Source of the DNA: Ruminiclostridium cellobioparum DSM 1351 = ATCC 15832
GTDB taxonomy: Bacteria; Bacillota; Clostridia; Acetivibrionales; DSM-1351
Reading direction: 5' to 3'
DNA length: 64,000 bases
NCBI RefSeq assembly: GCF_000621505.1
Contig: NZ_JHYD01000010.1
Span: 124,001-188,000, forward strand
Below, one piece after another: positions 7,752 to 15,899 of the stretch (the stretch's first letter is position 1; each line of letters starts with the position of its first letter). A model generated the notes under the pieces. It made no database searches. It was not told where the DNA came from and was given only the letters and a program-made list of their open reading frames with translations. Position numbers and translations under genes: made by a program.

Positions 7752-9668
7752 CTACCTGTTTGAACTTCCGGAGGTTCTGTTGTTCTGCGTGCCTCCCGGA
7801 TAGCCGCCGGCACCGCCTGCAGGCATTACTCTGGTCATGCCTCCACCTCCGAAGCCCCCGCCCAAACCTCCCAGGCTAAAGCCATTCTGCTGGGAATTTG
7901 TGCCGGTGGTGGAATTGGCAACAAGCGGTGGAAGTACAACCACATCACCTTCAGCTAATCCGCTTTTGATCTCAACATATTCATCGTTGTTCATACCAAG
8001 TTCAACAGCCTTCATAACAGTACCTGCATAATATTCCTGATTTGCGGCTAATGCACCTGTCATCTGCCTTCTTTCGGATGTACCGGCATTGTTCTGATTC
8101 CTGCCCTGATTTGAATTGTCATTGTTTGAAGCGGCCGTACCGGCAGCAGCCTTTCTGTCTGCTCCGCCGGCAGTTTCGCTGTTTCCGTTTCCATTTTGTC
8201 CCCGGTTACCGCGAATTCTTCCGTTTCCGGTTTGCTGCTGATTTGAATCCTCTGTTCCAATTACTCTGACAAAAGCTCTGTCACCCATTTTTGTCACTGC
8301 TTCCAGAGGTACCATGAGCGTATTTTCAGCCTGGCTTAATATTATGTTTGCGTTGGCATTCATTCCTGCCAGCAGACTTTCTGTCTCATTTATCTTTATC
8401 TTGACGTCATATGTAGCAACACCATTGGTTGAATTACCTTCCATCGCTTTATAGAAGACTTCTCCCGTAAGAGGTTTCTGCTTCGTTTCTTCAAGTGCGT
8501 CAATAGTAATCGAGACCTGCTGTCCTACCTTGACTTTTGAAATATCAAGTTCGTCCACCGATATGGTAAACTGCATTTGTTCAAAATCCCTTATGCTGAT
8601 AAGGACATCTCCCGATTTTACACTGTCTCCTGCAACAGCCGTTTCCCCGGTCACTGTCCCGCCGATAGACGAATATATCTTATAGTCCTCCAGCTGTTTT
8701 TTCGCAGCCTCCAGCTGATTTTGAAGATCCTGGACCTTGAGATCATTTGTCTGAGCTGTAACCTCCAGGTCATCATTTTCTATTCTGATCAAAACATCGC
8801 CTTTTTTAACATATTGATTCTCCTTGACATTAACCGCTGCAAAAGTTCCGTTTGAAGCAGCTTTCATAGCCTGCTTGCTTGCATATTCAAACTGTGAAAT
8901 CTCATTGCTTCTCCTGGCTCCGTCGGGGGTGGAAATTTCAACGCTGGCTGTGTTGGAATCGGTAATCCTTCCTGGATTTTTTACGGTAACTTCAACATTT
9001 CTGACCGTGCCTCCGTCTGAAGCTGTGTATGTATAATCGTCTATGGCGGTTACTTCCCCCTCAACGGTATCAAATATCTCCTGGATGGAAACCTGGGCTT
9101 TTTGGCCGGTTTTGATGTCTTTAATGTCTGTTGTGCTTATGGGAACAGTTAATGTAAGCTTTGAAGTATCCGTTATTGTAAACAGTGTCATATTACTGCT
9201 TGCATTCTCCCCTGTTTTTGCCGCTATATCTGTGATCTTTCCATCAAAAGGCGCCGTAACGGTTAAGCTTGAATAACTTTTCTGGTTGCTGCTGACACTT
9301 AATTGTGCCTGGCTTATTTGATTCTCTATCTTTTGAATGTTAAGCTTGGCATCGGTATCATCAATTTCAAAGAGTAAATCTCCGTTTTTTACTTTGTCGC
9401 CTTCCTTAAAATAGGCTTTCGTGATTTTTCCCTGGACATTCGACATGACATCCGATGTGTTGGAAGATGTCACAGTTCCCGAACCCGACAGTGCGACTTC
9501 CATATTGCCTCTTACGACCTGGGTAGTCCTTTTGGCCGACGCCGAAGTACTTTTGGCCGCCCTGTACTTTGTAACATAAAAAAATCCTATGACTATTGAA
9601 ATAATAACCAAAGCAACAATAGAAAGTGTTATGAATCTCTTTCTGTTCCACTTTATGCCTTTTTGCAT
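7752..9668 (-). CDS. MacA/HlyD-like efflux adaptor with a duplicated lipoyl-barrel unit
   Basis: The protein has 638 residues, against about 370-420 for ordinary MacA-like adaptors. After a membrane anchor (about 13-33) there are two successive barrel-sandwich/lipoyl and beta-barrel units: one around 55-230 (SNVQGKITKAYFKEGDKVKNGD..TVTAPFDGKI) and one around 255-450 (AAVNVKENQYVKKGDVL..YSSIGGTVTGETAVAGDSV). A Gly/Asn/Gln-rich spacer (about 470-550) and a Gly-rich C-terminus (GGLGGGFGGGG) follow. It should link the MacB-like ABC pair to the outside. Start ATG has GAGGTGG 6 nt upstream. First gene of the exporter operon. Confidence 0.85.
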   Translation of the reverse strand: MQKGIKWNRKRFITLSIVALVIISIVIGFFYVTKYRAAKSTSASAKRTTQVVRGNMEVALSGSGTVTSSNTSDVMSNVQGKITKAYFKEGDKVKNGDLLFEIDDTDAKLNIQKIENQISQAQLSVSSNQKSYSSLTVTAPFDGKITDIAAKTGENASSNMTLFTITDTSKLTLTVPISTTDIKDIKTGQKAQVSIQEIFDTVEGEVTAIDDYTYTASDGGTVRNVEVTVKNPGRITDSNTASVEISTPDGARRSNEISQFEYASKQAMKAASNGTFAAVNVKENQYVKKGDVLIRIENDDLEVTAQTNDLKVQDLQNQLEAAKKQLEDYKIYSSIGGTVTGETAVAGDSVKSGDVLISIRDFEQMQFTISVDELDISKVKVGQQVSITIDALEETKQKPLTGEVFYKAMEGNSTNGVATYDVKIKINETESLLAGMNANANIILSQAENTLMVPLEAVTKMGDRAFVRVIGTEDSNQQQTGNGRIRGNRGQNGNGNSETAGGADRKAAAGTAASNNDNSNQGRNQNNAGTSERRQMTGALAANQEYYAGTVMKAVELGMNNDEYVEIKSGLAEGDVVVLPPLVANSTTGTNSQQNGFSLGGLGGGFGGGGMTRVMPAGGAGGYPGGTQNNRTSGSSNR

Positions 9669-9724
9669 GATTCCACCTCTTCAATTTGTTTTGTAATGAA
9701 ATGGGTAATTATACCTTTGTACTA

Positions 9725-9753
9725 ATAACAATAGTATTAAATTTTTATGTCAA
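9725..9753 (-). promoter_or_regulatory. Candidate promoter of the exporter operon
   Basis: On the minus strand TTGACA (9753-9748) is followed after 17 bp by TGTTAT (9730-9725), a 4/6 match to the -10 box. A better -10 (TATAAT) lies a little downstream but without a good -35. Confidence 0.35.
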
Positions 9754-9788
9754 ACCTGTGTTTGAATTGTGAACAAAATGTAAAGTGT

Positions 9789-10155
9789 CTAAGTTAATGC
9801 TTTGTGCCGGTTGGTGATAAACTTCGCAAATAGAAATTTATTAATTATACCGTTACTTTCGCACTAACTTCAATCAATGGTTGCACACAAAGCGCTTGCT
9901 TGAAATAGTACGGTGAAAAACAAGTATTTTCCTCCGTCGCAGCGACTCGACCATCCAGGTCTCGCGTGCTGCTCAAAGTGACGTCCTGTCACTTTGCCGG
10001 CTAAAATACTTGTTTTTCACCTACAAATTTCAGCAAGCACTTTTAACCGTGCTGACCATTGATTGAAGTTGTGCTCGCGTACCGGTGTAATCAGCATACT
10101 CCTTATAATGGCAAAGTTTAGAGTGATTTAATCCGGCACAAAGCGTTAAGTTAAG
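9789..10155 (-). repeat. Large near-palindromic repeat, copy A
   Basis: This ~367-bp stretch accounts for most of the 557-bp gap between paaK and the adaptor gene. Its outer arms (about 140 bp each) are imperfect complements, both carrying GCTTTGTGCCGG and CAACTTCAATCAATGG-type sequence. The centre is a perfect 19-bp stem (9912-9930 with 10003-10021). The enclosed 72 nt hold a further hairpin AAAGTGAC/GTCACTTT (9975-9982, 9988-9995), a GACC/GGTC hairpin and a GTCG/CGAC hairpin. Copy B at 11584-11965 is the same element in the opposite direction. No open reading frame of note lies inside. Confidence 0.85.
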
Positions 10156-10225
10156 TATGCATCTGAAAAAACAGATCAAAAAAAGACCTGCTAGTATTTG
10201 AGCAAGCCTTTTAAAGTATCCTGTT

Positions 10226-11467
10226 TTAATTCTGCCTGTAATCAATGATCCTTTTGCTTTTCTTCTCACTTCTGGGAAGGCTTCCAATTCCGCTGACTTC
10301 AGCTATGATATGAATTCCTATCCTCTTTTTGAACAGGTCGACTATATTGTATTCAATATCTTCACGCTCGGTATCCCCGTCGGAATTGTATTCCGCCTTT
10401 AGGGTCATGACATCCTTCCCGTTCACATGGTCGATAATGATCTGGTATTCACTGCTGACACCCTCCACTTCCCTGAGGATCTCGTCGATCTGGCCGGGGT
10501 AGATATTCACTCCCTTGACCTTTACCATATCATCGGTACGGCCGACGATCCTGTCGATACGCGGATAGGAAAGCCCACAGGCACATTTACCTGGAATTAT
10601 CCTGGTGAGGTCCCTGGTTCTGTATCTCAGCAGCGGAGCACCTTCTTTTCTCAAGGTAGTGATGACCAGCTCACCTACTTCTCCCTCCGGAAGTACTTCA
10701 CCTGTGACTGAATCTATTATTTCAAAGTAAAGAAAATCATCGAAATAGTGCATTCCTTCATGGCAGTCACAATCTATTGCAATACCCGGACCATATATTT
10801 CAGTAAGGCCATATATGTCATATATTTCAATACCAAGTTCATTTCTGATGCGCTGCCTCATTTTTTCTCCCCAGCGTTCGGAACCTATAACACCTTTTTT
10901 CAGCTTAATTTCGGAACGAAGTCCTCTCTTTTCGACCTCCTCGGCCAAAACCAGAGCGTATGAGGAAGTGCCAATTATTACGGTGGATTTAAGATCCATC
11001 ATCATCTGGAGCTGTTTGTCGGTATTTCCGGGTCCCATCGGCACCGCCATTGCACCCAGTTTTTCACAGCCGGCCTGAAATCCTATGCCTGCAGTCCACA
11101 ATCCGTAACCGGGAGTTATCTGAATCCGGTCCAAAGGGGTGATGCCGGCAATTTCAAAACATCTGGCCATCATTTCAGCCCAAGCGGCAACATCCTGTGC
11201 CGTATATGGAATTATAATGGGTTTTCCCGTAGTTCCCGAGGAAGAATGAATCCTGACAATCTTTTCATCCGGAACCGACTGCAGCCCCAGCGGGTATGCC
11301 TGTCTCAATTCCTCCTTTGTGGTAAAAGGGAGTTCCGCAATCATCTCCATGGAAGTGATTTCATTTACATCAATACCACTCTTTTGAAATTTTTCCCTGT
11401 AAAAAGGACTGTTGGCAGATACGTTTGCAAGCATTTCCTTAAAAAGCTCAAATTGACCTCGACTCAT
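10226..11467 (-). CDS. paaK: Phenylacetate-CoA ligase family (aryl-CoA ligase)
   Basis: The protein has 413 residues of the adenylate-forming superfamily. The phosphate loop is HSSSGTTGKPI, the A5 motif YDIYGLTEIYG, and the C-terminal hinge RIDRIVGRTDDMVKVKGVNIYP is of PaaK type. It activates aryl-acetates such as phenylacetate or indoleacetate to CoA thioesters, which fits the indolepyruvate oxidoreductase genes upstream. The N-terminus is about 20 residues shorter than usual. The start region contains a tandem 10-bp duplication (ATGAGTCGAG twice) with weak ribosome-binding sequence; the first ATG is out of frame. Repeats A and B flank the gene. Confidence 0.9.
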   Translation of the reverse strand: MSRGQFELFKEMLANVSANSPFYREKFQKSGIDVNEITSMEMIAELPFTTKEELRQAYPLGLQSVPDEKIVRIHSSSGTTGKPIIIPYTAQDVAAWAEMMARCFEIAGITPLDRIQITPGYGLWTAGIGFQAGCEKLGAMAVPMGPGNTDKQLQMMMDLKSTVIIGTSSYALVLAEEVEKRGLRSEIKLKKGVIGSERWGEKMRQRIRNELGIEIYDIYGLTEIYGPGIAIDCDCHEGMHYFDDFLYFEIIDSVTGEVLPEGEVGELVITTLRKEGAPLLRYRTRDLTRIIPGKCACGLSYPRIDRIVGRTDDMVKVKGVNIYPGQIDEILREVEGVSSEYQIIIDHVNGKDVMTLKAEYNSDGDTEREDIEYNIVDLFKKRIGIHIIAEVSGIGSLPRSEKKSKRIIDYRQN

Positions 11468-11583
11468 CTCGACTCATCTCTTCTTTCTATTATTTTTTAT
11501 TTAATTATATAAATTTTCTCTTTATTTGTCCATTGAGGCTGTTTATTATTAAACAAATACAGTTAAGAAACTGATTTATATTA

Positions 11584-11965
11584 CTCGAGTACAACACACA
11601 TAACCAGGATGCTTAGTTGACTCTATAATTTGCCGTTAAATATGTTATGCATTTTACCGGTACGCGAGTACAACTTCAAGCAATGGATTTGCATGGTAAA
11701 AGTGCTTACTTAAATACGTAGGTGAAAAACAAGTGTTTTTGCCGGCAAATTGACACGAGGTCAATTTGAGCAGCATCCGAGACCCGGATGGTCGAGTCGC
11801 TGCGACGGCTATAAAATTCTTGTTTTGAACCCTACCATTTCAAGTAAGCGCTTTGTGTGCAATCCATTGCTTGAAGTTAGTACGGGAGTACCAGTATACC
11901 CAATAACACCTTTTACCGGTAAAGTTGAGCAACCATTTATATGTGTCTGTACCGAAGTATTATAA
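11584..11965 (+). repeat. Large near-palindromic repeat, copy B (inverted relative to A)
   Basis: This ~380-bp element accounts for most of the 528-bp gap between mgsA and paaK. The plus strand here matches the minus strand of copy A: GTACGCGAGTACAACTTCAA, then AAAAGTGCTTACTT, GTAGGTGAAAAACAAGTG and GCCGGCAAATTGAC. The inner hairpin is AAATTGAC/GTCAATTT, a compensatory G:C to T:A change relative to copy A. The sequence GAGTCGCTGCGACGG is identical in both copies. Outer arms are imperfect complements of each other. Confidence 0.85.
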
Positions 11966-11995
11966 ACTGCAAATTCCAACAACTGTTTTGTTTAT

Positions 11996-12478
11996 TTAAT
12001 AACCCCCGAAATGTTCTTTTCTTATCCTGCTGTAATAATCAACAACATTTCTTTCATATTCGCTTTCCATCAGTTCCGATGACAAAAGGAAATCAGCGGT
12101 GGACTGGTTCATGGCCACAGGTATATCATAGAGAACGGCTATTCTCAGCAATGCCTTGACATCGGGGTCATGGGGCTGTGAAGTGAGCGGATCCCAGAAG
12201 AAAATCATAAAATCCACTTCACCGTTGGCTATACATGCACCAATTTGCTGATCTCCGCCCAGAGGTCCGCTCTTATAGCGTTTAACAGGCAAGCCTGTGT
12301 TTTCTGATATGAGCTGGGCGGTTGTTCCGGTTCCGCACAAAAACTGTCTGCCCAGAATATCCGCTTTGCTTTTTACCCAGTTGATCAAATCCTGTTTTCT
12401 GTTATCGTGTGCTACAAGCGCTATGTGCTTCTGCTTTCCCAATCTGTTTCCGCTCATAAATGTCTCCGTTTCCGACAT
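11996..12478 (-). CDS. mgsA: Methylglyoxal synthase
   Basis: The protein has 160 residues and is complete: IALVAHDNRKQDLINWV, CGTGTTAQLI, SGPLGGDQQIG and FFWDPLTSQPHDPDVKALLRI are the family signatures, including the phosphate-binding and catalytic aspartate regions. It converts dihydroxyacetone phosphate to methylglyoxal plus phosphate, an overflow route when phosphate is short. A weak AGG-type site lies 8 nt before the ATG. It sits 36 bp after iorB on the same strand, an unusual companion, with repeat B directly downstream. Confidence 0.95.
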   Translation of the reverse strand: MSETETFMSGNRLGKQKHIALVAHDNRKQDLINWVKSKADILGRQFLCGTGTTAQLISENTGLPVKRYKSGPLGGDQQIGACIANGEVDFMIFFWDPLTSQPHDPDVKALLRIAVLYDIPVAMNQSTADFLLSSELMESEYERNVVDYYSRIRKEHFGGY

Positions 12479-12514
12479 GATAAATGCCTCAATTTTTAAT
12501 GTGTTTATTATATC

Positions 12515-13144
12515 TTAAGAACAATTTGATTTTTCCTTTATGATACAGTCATACCCGAGTTTAAACGCTTTTTGATTTAATTCCCTGAATTTCTGAGGTA
12601 CATTTTCAATAATAGCCTGTTCTATGGTTTCCCTGCTGAAAGGCATTTGGCCTGCTGCCGCAGCAGCACCCAGCAGAACAACATTTACGGCTTTAACGCT
12701 GCCTGCCTCATTTGCAATGGCATACCCGTCAATAAAATGAATACGCCCGACATTATCCCTTATATAATCGGTTATTTTATTGATATCATATTGTGAGGTG
12801 CCCAGAGATGCCGAAACAGGCTTGATTATCTGTGTATTTACTATACAGCAGCCGCCTTTCTTCAACCTCGGCAGACTGCGGGCAGCCTCTGACAATTCAA
12901 AAGCTATAATCATGTCCGCGCTTGCCATGGGAATTATTGAACCGGCTTTTTCGCTGCCTATTCTCACATGACTTACCACGCAGCCTCCCCTTTGAGACAT
13001 TCCTATGGTTTCGGAGGTCCTGGCAAAGCTTCCCTGCCCGATGGCCGCAGCCGCAATCAGACGGGATGCCAGTACGGTTCCCTGGCCTCCAACCCCGGCT
13101 ATCAATATATCATACTTCTGATCGATGTTTGCTTTATTATCCAT
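12515..13144 (-). CDS. iorB: Indolepyruvate:ferredoxin oxidoreductase, beta subunit
   Basis: The protein has 209 residues and forms the gamma-type domain of 2-oxoacid:ferredoxin oxidoreductases (DILIAGVGGQGTVLASRLIA near the N-terminus, SQRGGCVVSHVR). With IorA it oxidatively decarboxylates aryl pyruvates from aromatic amino acid transamination to aryl-acetyl-CoA and reduced ferredoxin. Its start overlaps the end of iorA by 8 bp, implying translational coupling. Confidence 0.93.
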   Translation of the reverse strand: MDNKANIDQKYDILIAGVGGQGTVLASRLIAAAAIGQGSFARTSETIGMSQRGGCVVSHVRIGSEKAGSIIPMASADMIIAFELSEAARSLPRLKKGGCCIVNTQIIKPVSASLGTSQYDINKITDYIRDNVGRIHFIDGYAIANEAGSVKAVNVVLLGAAAAAGQMPFSRETIEQAIIENVPQKFRELNQKAFKLGYDCIIKEKSNCS

Positions 13145-14927
13145 TTTGAGAACCTCCTATGGCATTGAAAGGACATACGTTTATGCATAAGCCGCAGCCG
13201 TAACAAAGCGAAGGCTCAATAACCACATTCCCGTCTGAGGTTGATATGGCCGGACACCCTATTTCAGTGATACATTTTTTGCATTTCCTGCAATTTTCCC
13301 CGACTGTATTTTTTACAACAGGCTTGAACAGTGCAATACATGGAGCTTCAAATATGACAACCGAAGGTCCTTTGAAGTCTGCCGCCTCTTTTATAAGTTC
13401 CACTGAATTTTTAAGGTCCAGGGGGTTTCCCCTGGCTATGTGCTTGACACCGCAGGCCTTTACAACTCCATAAATATCGATTTTCTCGGATATGCTGTCC
13501 ATCATTGTCCTGCCAATGCCCGGATGGGGCTGATGGCCTGTCATTGCTGTTGTGCTGTTGTCAAGTATAACTATAGTGATGTCTGTTTTGTTATATACGG
13601 CATTTACAATTCCGGGAATCCCTGTGTGGAAAAAGGTCGAATCCCCTATAAAGGCAATACACTGTGTGCCGGGCTCTGTTCTCTTTATACCCTGTGCTAC
13701 CGTGATGCCGGCTCCCATACATAAACAGGTATCCACCATTTCCAGCGGCTTTGCATTTCCAAGAGTATAACAGCCGATATCGCCGGTAAAAACCGCCTTC
13801 TGCCCCTTCATAGCCATCTTGACGGCATAGAAGGAAGCTCTGTGGGGACAGCCCGCACACAATACCGGCTGTCTTACAGGCAGCTCCGGCAAAGCCGCTT
13901 TTGGTGCAGCGTCGGTTTGTAGCCCGAGAAATTTGGCAAGTGCTTCATAAACCAACTCGAAAGTGTACTCTCCTGCAAAAGGAAGATTTCCTGATTTTTT
14001 CCCAAGTATTTTTGTGTTTTTGCCTGTTGAAGCACACAGCATGGCAAGTTCCTCTTCCAGAACCGGATCAAGCTCTTCAAAAACCAGCACCTGCTCAAGC
14101 CCCGAAAGAAATTCCTCAGCCTTTGCCCCGGGAAGAGGATACGGCGTACCCACCTTGAATACCTTTACTTGGGCCTGAAGTCTGTCCAGTGCTTCAACCG
14201 CATAGGTATAGGCGACACCGGACGCAGCAATGCCCAGCTTTCCGTCTCCGCAGACTTTGTTGAAGTCCAGTCCCGAAAAAATCTCTCCCAGCTTGTGCTG
14301 CAGCTGTTCTATGTGAAGGTGCTTCCTATAGGCAAGGCTTGGGAATATGACCCATTTAGGATCCTTTACAAAACCCTCCGGCTTATGCTCTGCTCTACTG
14401 TCATCAATATCTATTGTCGCACAGGCATGACATACCCTGGTGGTTGGTCTCAGAAAGACCGGAAGTTCCACAAGCTCGGACAGTTCGAAGGCATACCGTA
14501 CCATTTCAAAAGCTTCCTCCGGTGTTGCCGGATCAAGCACGGGAAGATTTGAAAACCTTGCAAAATGTCTGGTGTCCTGCTCTGTCTGGGAAGAAAAAGG
14601 TCCCGGATCATCTGCAACCAGAACAACCATTCCGCCCTTAACACCTATATATGCCAGACTCATCAGAGGGTCTGATGCTACATTCAGCCCTACCTGCTTC
14701 ATGGTCACCATTGTCCTGGCTCCGCTGTAAGCCGCTCCTGCGGCAACTTCCATAGCAGACTTTTCATTGACCGACCATTCAACATATATGTCGCCCGGAT
14801 TATTGTGTGCTACCGTCTCCAATACTTCGGTGGAGGGGGTTCCGGGATATCCTGTAACTACGTTGACACCTGCTTTTATAGCTCCAAGGGCAATCGCTTC
14901 ATTACCCATAAGTAATTTTTTCCCCAT
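13137..14927 (-). CDS. iorA: Indolepyruvate:ferredoxin oxidoreductase, alpha subunit
   Basis: The protein has 596 residues. It has a pyrimidine-binding domain at the N-terminus (GNEAIALGAIKAGVNVVTGYPGTPSTE), a thiamine-diphosphate domain around 370-500 (GDIGCYTLG, then GDSTFFHTGIPGIVNAVYN), and a C-terminal ferredoxin module with two Cys clusters (CRKCKKCITEIGC and CYGCGLCINVCP). This is the full IorA layout. AGGAGG lies 4 nt before the ATG, and a 7-bp hairpin sits immediately upstream of it. First gene of iorA-iorB-mgsA-(repeat B)-paaK. Confidence 0.95.
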   Translation of the reverse strand: MGKKLLMGNEAIALGAIKAGVNVVTGYPGTPSTEVLETVAHNNPGDIYVEWSVNEKSAMEVAAGAAYSGARTMVTMKQVGLNVASDPLMSLAYIGVKGGMVVLVADDPGPFSSQTEQDTRHFARFSNLPVLDPATPEEAFEMVRYAFELSELVELPVFLRPTTRVCHACATIDIDDSRAEHKPEGFVKDPKWVIFPSLAYRKHLHIEQLQHKLGEIFSGLDFNKVCGDGKLGIAASGVAYTYAVEALDRLQAQVKVFKVGTPYPLPGAKAEEFLSGLEQVLVFEELDPVLEEELAMLCASTGKNTKILGKKSGNLPFAGEYTFELVYEALAKFLGLQTDAAPKAALPELPVRQPVLCAGCPHRASFYAVKMAMKGQKAVFTGDIGCYTLGNAKPLEMVDTCLCMGAGITVAQGIKRTEPGTQCIAFIGDSTFFHTGIPGIVNAVYNKTDITIVILDNSTTAMTGHQPHPGIGRTMMDSISEKIDIYGVVKACGVKHIARGNPLDLKNSVELIKEAADFKGPSVVIFEAPCIALFKPVVKNTVGENCRKCKKCITEIGCPAISTSDGNVVIEPSLCYGCGLCINVCPFNAIGGSQNG

Positions 14928-14936
14928 TTGACCTCC

Positions 14937-14959
14937 TAAGGCCTGAAAAATTGGCCTTA
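14937..14959 (-). promoter_or_regulatory. Hairpin abutting the iorA ribosome-binding site
   Basis: TAAGGCC and GGCCTTA form a 7-bp stem with a 9-nt loop; on the minus strand the 3' arm runs straight into GGAGG of iorA. It could affect ribosome access or mRNA stability. No U-tract follows, so it is not a terminator. Confidence 0.45.
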
Positions 14960-15183
14960 ATATATTAATTAACCCGTTATTAATCGATACATATAAAATT
15001 TATTAACAGACATACTGTTAAAGTATATGCATGAATCTCTGTGTAAAAAAATTATAACATAGATTTTATATATTTGGACAAAAAACTACATTGCCAATAT
15101 CAAATAAATCTATAGTGTTTGTATGGAAAATTATATATAATATAACTATGGAAAATACATTCTGTATTTCAGGAGGATTTGTT

Positions 15184-15525
15184 ATGAAAATGGTTGTTGC
15201 AATAGTGAAGCCTGAAGCCTTTGAGGATGTCAAGCAAGCCTTGTTTGATGCCGAGATACACAAAATGACCGTGAGCCATGTTAAAGGCTGCGGGCAGCAA
15301 ATGGGTTATACCGAAAGTTACCGCGGTACAGTTACCGAGGTTAATCTTCTTAACAAGGTAAAATTTGAAATCTCAGTGAATGATGAATTTGTTAAGCCGA
15401 CAATTGACGCAATAATGAAAGCTGCAAGAACCGGTAATATCGGTGACGGAAAAATATTTGTCCTCCCAATTGAAGAATGCTTTAGAATCAGAACCGGAGA
15501 AGAAGGTCATGATGCCATAGGCTGA
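15184..15525 (+). CDS. P-II family signalling protein (GlnB/GlnK-like)
   Basis: The protein has 113 residues. It opens with KMVVAIVKPEAFEDVKQALFDAEI, and the T-loop region reads YTESYRGTVTEVNLLNKV. The B-loop TGNIGDGKIFVLPIEECFRIRTGE is well conserved, so ATP/2-oxoglutarate binding is likely. The T-loop lacks the tyrosine that enteric GlnB proteins uridylylate. There is no ammonium channel or glutamine synthetase gene nearby, so its partner is unknown. AGGAGG is 7 nt before ATG 15184; longer upstream frames are not supported. Single gene with a strong terminator. Confidence 0.88.
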   Translation: MKMVVAIVKPEAFEDVKQALFDAEIHKMTVSHVKGCGQQMGYTESYRGTVTEVNLLNKVKFEISVNDEFVKPTIDAIMKAARTGNIGDGKIFVLPIEECFRIRTGEEGHDAIG

Positions 15526-15598
15526 GAATTACCATTAATGCAAGAAAATACCAGGATTAGATATGACTGTTGCAAAACGTATATGCAAAGTTTTTCAT

Positions 15599-15648
15599 AG
15601 TGAGTGTCGTAAAATGAAAGTAAATTCATTTTACGACACTCACTTTTT
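15599..15648 (+). terminator. Strong intrinsic terminator of the P-II gene
   Basis: An 18-bp perfect stem (AGTGAGTGTCGTAAAATG with its complement) with a 10-nt loop, followed by TTTTT. Confidence 0.88.
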
Positions 15649-15818
15649 ATTGCCGGGAATGAAATGCTTTCCATCTGCCTGTGACAAAATTTAAAAATTT
15701 CTGTAACATTGTTAATACTTTTTTGCTGTTTACGTATTAACTACAGCAATAGCAGCCTTTACTCAAAAAACCAAACATAAATAACACATAACAGCAAATT
15801 GCGGTTTATACTGTATAG

Positions 15819-15848
15819 AGTGCGCTTCCTTCAACAGGAAAGCGCACT
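15819..15848. terminator. Terminator-like hairpin between convergent genes
   Basis: AGTGCGCTTCCT and AGGAAAGCGCACT pair with one bulge around a short loop. The 15526-15899 gap holds only this and the preceding terminator. TTTATTT follows on the plus strand; there is no U-tract on the minus strand, so for the LTA-synthase-like gene it may act only as a stabilising end. Confidence 0.5.
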
Positions 15849-15899
15849 TTATTTCTGAATTGCTTAAATCTCCATTTTGTTTAATCCTGTTACAGCTAT

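Noticed and set aside
10030-10287. 85-codon minus-strand frame spanning repeat A and the paaK end
   Set aside because: It runs through palindromic repeat sequence and the paaK 3' end in another frame; no start signal.
9789-11965. Composite transposon with insertion-sequence ends
   Set aside because: No transposase or remnants inside or beside the repeats, and each copy is internally palindromic rather than an IS with a gene.
14928-15066. T-box or other leader RNA before iorA
   Set aside because: No T-box sequence or antiterminator pair; only a short hairpin beside the SD.
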